In this document: positions 59,051 through 64,000 of the stretch, in pieces
How positions within the stretch are numbered: position 1 is the first letter of the stretch
How the letters are laid out: every line of letters starts with the position of its first letter
Origin: Tragulus kanchil
Taxonomy: Eukaryota; Chordata; Mammalia; Artiodactyla; Tragulidae
NCBI GenBank assembly: GCA_022376925.1
Contig: JAIOJX010000004.1
Location: forward strand, 123,219,123-123,283,122
Direction: 5' to 3'
DNA length: 64,000 bases
Program-made: the position numbers and the translations under genes
The notes under the pieces: generated by a model
Seen by the model: only the letters and a program-made list of their open reading frames with translations
Database searches by the model: none
What the model was told of the DNA's origin: nothing

Positions 59051-61640
59051 CTTTCAAGACAAAATATAAAATTCACTGTCAACAACTCAGTGCAGTAAGC
59101 TCTATGAGGTGGTTCTACATTTGTATTCAGAATGAATATCTGGAAAGTAGGAATTGTTTTAAAATGCACTGATGGAGTTTGCAAGAGAAAGATCAAAGCA
59201 AATAACGTAGTCATACAACATTGTAAATTAACTGTTCTTCAGTTAAAAAAATGGTCAAAAATTACTTTATTAAATAGATCACAGTTTGAAAATTAATTTT
59301 GTTATAAACTCAAAGATATGATAGACTTGTTTAAAGAAATGCATCTCTCTCCTTGTAGAAAGATGTCCGATATTCAGCTAAGATCAAACATAATAGAATT
59401 TCTATAGAGAATGGCAGAATTATAAAGGAGATTACAGACACACTGCCTACTCTTTGGGATATTACACAGATTTTTTTTCTGATGTCTTCATATAACAAAC
59501 ATATTTCCTATTCTATATGCCTATATCTGTTCTTTTGAAATCCTGGGTAGTCATTCATATGATCACAGAATTGGAAAGTGTTCTAGAGAAATCAGTTGTC
59601 TTAAACTTTCAAATAATTCTATCAGCTTGTTCTATGAGGCTTAAAGCCACCTCAAAATGTAACAGTTTGCTGTTCAAAATTAGTGAAGGAAAGTTACTAG
59701 AGGCTTTTGGTAACAAACGACCCTGAAGACCAGGATATTCCTTTACTTTCCCAGGGAAGGTAGGTGAGGCTCGTAGACCTTTACAACATGTTGCTATCAG
59801 AGAGGCAGACACAACTAATGCTGGGTCTTTCCTCCAAGTCAGATATTCAAGGGAGGAAGTCAATATGTGCTTTTCTTATGTTTTCAGGTAGAACATCTTG
59901 TTCTTATGTATAGGAAACCAGGAATACTCTTTTTCAATAGCGTGGGTTATTCACGTAAATGAGAGTCTCATAATTTGGACATTCAGGTTCTGAAACAAAT
60001 TTCCTTTCATTTCAGTTAGTTTCTACTCACAAAGTACCTCTTTTTTTCCTCCTATGAACAGAGAATGTTTAGTTTGCATCTTTTATAGAAGCTTCTTAAT
60101 ATATGTACCTGAAATGCTTCTGAATATTAAACTTACTATCTTAAATGCCCATTTTCTATTCCTGAAGCCCTACTTTCTCTGTCACCCATATTATTTCATT
60201 ATAGGTTTCATTAATAATAAAATCCCAGAGGGGTCCTCAGTGATTTGATCTATGCCCCCCTCTCCATCTTCCCTCAGTGCTCCAGACCACATTCAGATTT
60301 GCTCACATGACTCCTAATACCCACCCTGACCCATATCACCTGCCTATGAGTGAACACCTATCCTTGGCTAATCCTCAGTGTAAGTGCTGGTGATACTCTA
60401 AGAAGTCTTTTCTGACAGTTTTCCTATTCCATCCTGCCAGAGAATACACCAATATTGTCCTTATCATTGCTGATATTCAGCTGCAAACATAATAGAATTT
60501 CTATAGAGAATGCAAAAAGACACACTGCCTACTCTTTGGGATATTACACAGATTTTTTTCTGATGTCTTCATATAACAAACATATTTCCTATTCTATATG
60601 CCTATATCTGTTCTTTTGAAATCCTGGGTAGTCATTCATATGATCACAGAATTGGAAAGTGTTCTAGAGAAATCAGTTGTCTTAAACTTTCAAATAATTC
60701 TATCAGCTTGTTCTATGAGGCTTAAAGCCACCTCAAAATGTAACAGTTTGCTGTTCAAAATTAGTGAAGGAAAGTTACTAGAGGCTTTTGGTAACAAACG
60801 ACCCTGAAGACCAGGATATTCCTTTACTTTCCCAGGGAAGGTAGGTGAGGCTCGTAGACCTTTACAACATGTTGCTATCAGAGAGGCAGACACAACTAAT
60901 GCTGGGTCTTTCCTCCAAGTCAGATATTCAAGGGAGGAAGTCAATATGTGCTTTTCTTATGTTTTCAGGTAGAACATCTTGTTCTTATGTATAGGAAACC
61001 AGGAATACTCTTTTTCAATAGCGTGGGTTATTCACGTAAATGAGAGTCTCATAATTTGGACATTCAGGTTCTGAAACAAATTTCCTTTCATTTCAGTTAG
61101 TTTCTACTCACAAAGTACCTCTTTTTTTCCTCCTATGAACAGAGAATGTTTAGTTTGCATCTTTTATAGAAGCTTCTTAATATATGTACCTGAAATGCTT
61201 CTGAATATTAAACTTACTATCTTAAATGCCCATTTTCTATTCCTGAAGCCCTACTTTCTCTGTCACCCATATTATTTCATTATAGGTTTCATTAATAATA
61301 AAATCCCAGAGGGGTCCTCAGTGATTTGATCTATGCCCCCCTCTCCATCTTCCCTCAGTGCTCCAGACCACATTCAGATTTGCTCACATGACTCCTAATA
61401 CCCACCCTGACCCATATCACCTGCCTATGAGTGAACACCTATCCTTGGCTAATCCTCAGTGTAAGTGCTGGTGATACTCTAAGAAGTCTTTTCTGACAGT
61501 TTTCCCTATTCCATCCTGCCAGAGAATACACATATTGCTCCTTTTAATTCATTGCTCAAATTTCTATATTACACTGCGAATTCCCTGGAGGGAAAAAAAT
61601 GCTTTCATTGTCTAAATCTCCAAAGCCCAGCACAGTATTA
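59051..61640. other. GHR: GHR intron 6, unique sequence with duplicated units
   Basis: AT-rich intronic DNA above exon 7. Two duplicated pairs cross it (57434-59745 and 59369-61500). No exon 6 sequence, SINE or RNA gene is seen. Short frames such as 58362-58571 recur only because of the duplication. Confidence 0.6.
59369..61500 (+). repeat. Adjacent duplicate unit 23 (offset 1,081 bp)
   Basis: Copy 1 is 59369-60470 and copy 2 begins at about 60470. Both junction sides are degraded: about 25 bp are lost in copy 2 (AATGCAAAAAGACACAC for AATGGCAGAATTATAAAGGA and following). Confidence 0.94.
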
Positions 61641-61649
61641 GCTATAAAG

Positions 61650-61762
61650 GGAAACAAATGACTACCCACTCCAGTATTCTTGCCTGGAGAATTCATGGTC
61701 AGAGGAGCCTGGTGGGCTATAGTCTATGAGTTGAGACATGACAGAGTGACTAACACTTTCAG
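61650..61762 (+). mobile_element. Bov-A type SINE 3' part, copy 1
   Basis: Plus-strand ACTACCCACTCCAGTATTCT, TGCCTGGAGAATTCATGGTC, GAGGAGCCTGGTGGGCTATA and GACAGAGTGACTAACACTTT are the 3' half of a Bov-A SINE. The tRNA-like head is missing. Duplicate at 62783-62895. Confidence 0.85.
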
Positions 61763-62054
61763 TATTTACTTTTTCAGTGGGTACTCAAGAGATGACCCAA
61801 ACATTGTGGATAATTCTATGCCACCCATTACATCTTAAGAAAAAAATCCCATAAATTCAAAACCACAAATAATTGGTTTAGCAGGTAGGTAGCTATAAGC
61901 AACTGCATGGTCATTAGAATGATTATTATATTTAAAATGTGTTTAATAAATAAAAAATGGTCATAGTAATATCAAACTCAATGTTGTCAAATGGTCCTGT
62001 AAATTCCTGATACTGGCAACACACATTAGCCTTTTCTGCTTTGACTTACAATCG

Positions 62055-62074
62055 TCTCTCTCTCTCTCTCTTTT
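62055..62074. repeat. (TC)n microsatellite
   Basis: About ten TC dinucleotides ending in TTTTATG. It recurs at 63188-63207 in the duplicate unit with the same repeat number. Confidence 0.85.
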
Positions 62075-62782
62075 ATGCTTATGCCTCTTGTTCTCACAAC
62101 CAACTAGATCATAAGTTCTTTAAGAGAGGTCAGTTCTCATAGATGGGTCCTTGATACTCATGGCAACTCTTGAGGCCCTTGCAAATTACCAAACTTATAA
62201 ATATCATGAATTTATAACTCTATTCATGAAAAGGAAAGTAAAAGTTACCTGACCCCTTTGGAATAGCAGATGAGATTTAGCAGGGGTGCAATGGAAAGTG
62301 CCCTGAAGCCAAGTTGGGATGCAATCCTGAATGGTCGACTGAGGTCCAGGCTCCCGTGTCACTGGCTCAGGGGCAGGCTCCTGTCAGTGCCTCGGCAGGG
62401 ACAGAACTGCGTGCCCTGAACTGTCAGTGAAAAGTCCAAGGCTGCCATGTCAAGTGATTTGATCTTTGCCCCCCTCTCCATCTTCCCTCAGTGCTCCAGA
62501 CCACATTCAGATTTGCTCACATGACTCCTAATACCCACCCTGACCCATATCACCTGCCTATGAGTGAACACCTATCCTTGGCTAATCCTCAGTGTAAGTG
62601 CTGGTGATACTCTAAGAAGTCTTTTCTGACAGTTTTCCCTATTCCATCCTGCCAGAGAATACACATATTGCTCCTTTTAATTCATTGCTCAAATTTCTAT
62701 ATTACACTGCGAATTCCCTGGAGGGAAAAAAATGCTTTCATTGTCTAAATCTCCAAAGCCCAGCACAGTATTAGCTATAAAG

Positions 62783-62895
62783 GGAAACAAATGACTACCC
62801 ACTCCAGTATTCTTGCCTGGAGAATTCATGGTCAGAGGAGCCTGGTGGGCTATAGTCTATGAGTTGAGACATGACAGAGTGACTAACACTTTCAG
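62783..62895 (+). mobile_element. Bov-A type SINE 3' part, duplicate copy
   Basis: Repeat of 61650-61762 within the pair 61321-63560, with the same flanks. Confidence 0.85.
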
Positions 62896-63560
62896 TATTT
62901 ACTTTTTCAGTGGGTACTCAAGAGATGACCCAAACATTGTGGATAATTCTATGCCACCCATTACATCTTAAGAAAAAAATCCCATAAATTCAAAACCACA
63001 AATAATTGGTTTAGCAGGTAGGTAGCTATAAGCAACTGCATGGTCATTAGAATGATTATTATATTTAAAATGTGTTTAATAAATAAAAAATGGTCATAGT
63101 AATATCAAACTCAATGTTGTCAAATGGTCCTGTAAATTCCTGATACTGGCAACACACATTAGCCTTTTCTGCTTTGACTTACAATCGTCTCTCTCTCTCT
63201 CTCTTTTATGCTTATGCCTCTTGTTCTCACAACCAACTAGATCATAAGTTCTTTAAGAGAGGTCAGTTCTCATAGATGGGTCCTTGATACTCATGGCAAC
63301 TCTTGAGGCCCTTGCAAATTACCAAACTTATAAATATCATGAATTTATAACTCTATTCATGAAAAGGAAAGTAAAAGTTACCTGACCCCTTTGGAATAGC
63401 AGATGAGATTTAGCAGGGGTGCAATGGAAAGTGCCCTGAAGCCAAGTTGGGATGCAATCCTGAATGGTCGACTGAGGTCCAGGCTCCCGTGTCACTGGCT
63501 CAGGGGCAGGCTCCTGTCAGTGCCTCGGCAGGGACAGAACTGCCTGCCCTGAACTGTCAG

Positions 63561-64000
63561 TGCTCAAACCATCAACAGTCAACCAAAGTGCTGATGTACA
63601 TCTTTGCTTTTTCTAGATTGTCAAATTTTGTTTCAGGTCTTATCTACACTCTTGAAAATAATTGAGAATCCAAAAGATTTCTGGGGGTGTGGTTAGAGCT
63701 ATCACTACTTACTGTACTAGAAACTGAGAATTTAAAAAATATTAATTTCAAAATTAAAGTAATAAATTGACTTCATGCTCGCATATTTTTATAAGAATTA
63801 GTACTTTCTGAAACAATACAATTATAGTGAGAAAATGACATTGTTTTACATGTTTGCAAATCTCTGTACTATCTGACTTAATAGAAGATGGTTATATTCT
63901 TACATTTGCTTCTGAATTAAAACTGTTAGGATGTGTGGTTTTGGTTGAGGTACATGAAGAAAACTTGATCCCACAGATGTATAGTGAGGAAATGTAAGAG
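63561..64000. other. GHR: GHR intron 6, unique sequence at window end
   Basis: AT-rich intronic DNA after the last duplicated unit. No exon, repeat or frame is recognised before the window ends. Confidence 0.5.

Larger units (their letters stand above)
57434..59745 (+). repeat. Adjacent duplicate unit 22 (offset 1,157 bp), includes exon 7
   Basis: Copy 1 is 57434-58590 and copy 2 is 58591-59745. A T run is two bases shorter in copy 2 (59470-59478). Confidence 0.96.
61321..63560 (+). repeat. Adjacent duplicate unit 24 (offset 1,133 bp)
   Basis: Copy 1 is 61321-62453 and copy 2 is 62454-63560. The end of copy 1 after CTGTCAGTG (62430-62453) does not match copy 2. Confidence 0.95.

Noticed and set aside
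59746..64000. GHR exon 6
   Set aside because: No segment with the expected fibronectin-domain peptide and splice sites was found on the minus strand; it probably lies beyond the window.

Overview
The window is intronic, exonic and flanking DNA of a ruminant genome. Two signs support this. (1) Four exons of the growth hormone receptor gene (GHR) lie on the minus strand, with exact splice phases and mammalian exon lengths (166, 91, 70 bp, then the long terminal exon). (2) Repeats typical of Ruminantia surround them: BovB LINEs, Bov-tA / Bov-A2 SINEs and CHR-type tRNA-derived SINEs, together with much L1. Species is not determinable from sequence alone. The GHR tail differs clearly from the cattle and human proteins as I remember them.

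Layout. 1-29,170: gene-free DNA downstream of GHR, built mostly of nested L1 LINEs in antisense orientation, with CHR-like SINEs, one LTR-like block (about 22,551-23,234), a TSD-flanked internally deleted L1 (13,033-18,646) and a TSD-flanked 5'-truncated L1 (26,523-26,920). 29,180-32,390: GHR 3' UTR with a candidate poly(A) signal at 29,201-29,206. 32,391-33,359: GHR exon 10 coding part (intracellular domain). 33,360-41,043: intron 9, filled by L1 with a BovB and a CHR SINE. About 41,044-43,345: exon 9 (Box 1), present three times. 43,346-52,356: intron 8 with BovB, Bov-A2 and CHR SINE. 52,357-53,539: exon 8 (transmembrane), twice. 57,728-59,050: exon 7 (end of extracellular domain), twice. 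59,051-64,000: start of intron 6; exons 1-6 are not seen here.

The dominant structural signal is not a biological system. At least 24 places carry a directly adjacent, near-identical direct repeat of about 1.07-1.18 kb. They fall without regard to repeats or exons, and in several runs they recur every 1.8-2.1 kb. The sequence reads as a concatenation of roughly 2-kb consensus chunks whose about 1.1-kb overlaps were not merged, and chunk ends are often garbled. I infer a long-read assembly artefact. Collapsing the copies would remove about 26-27 kb and leave a real locus near 37 kb with single copies of GHR exons 7, 8, 9 and 10.

Read that way, exons 7-8-9-10 splice in frame (166+91+70+969 = 1,296 nt, 431 residues plus stop) into the membrane-proximal half of fibronectin domain 2, the transmembrane helix, the JAK2-binding Box 1 and the full cytoplasmic tail of GHR.
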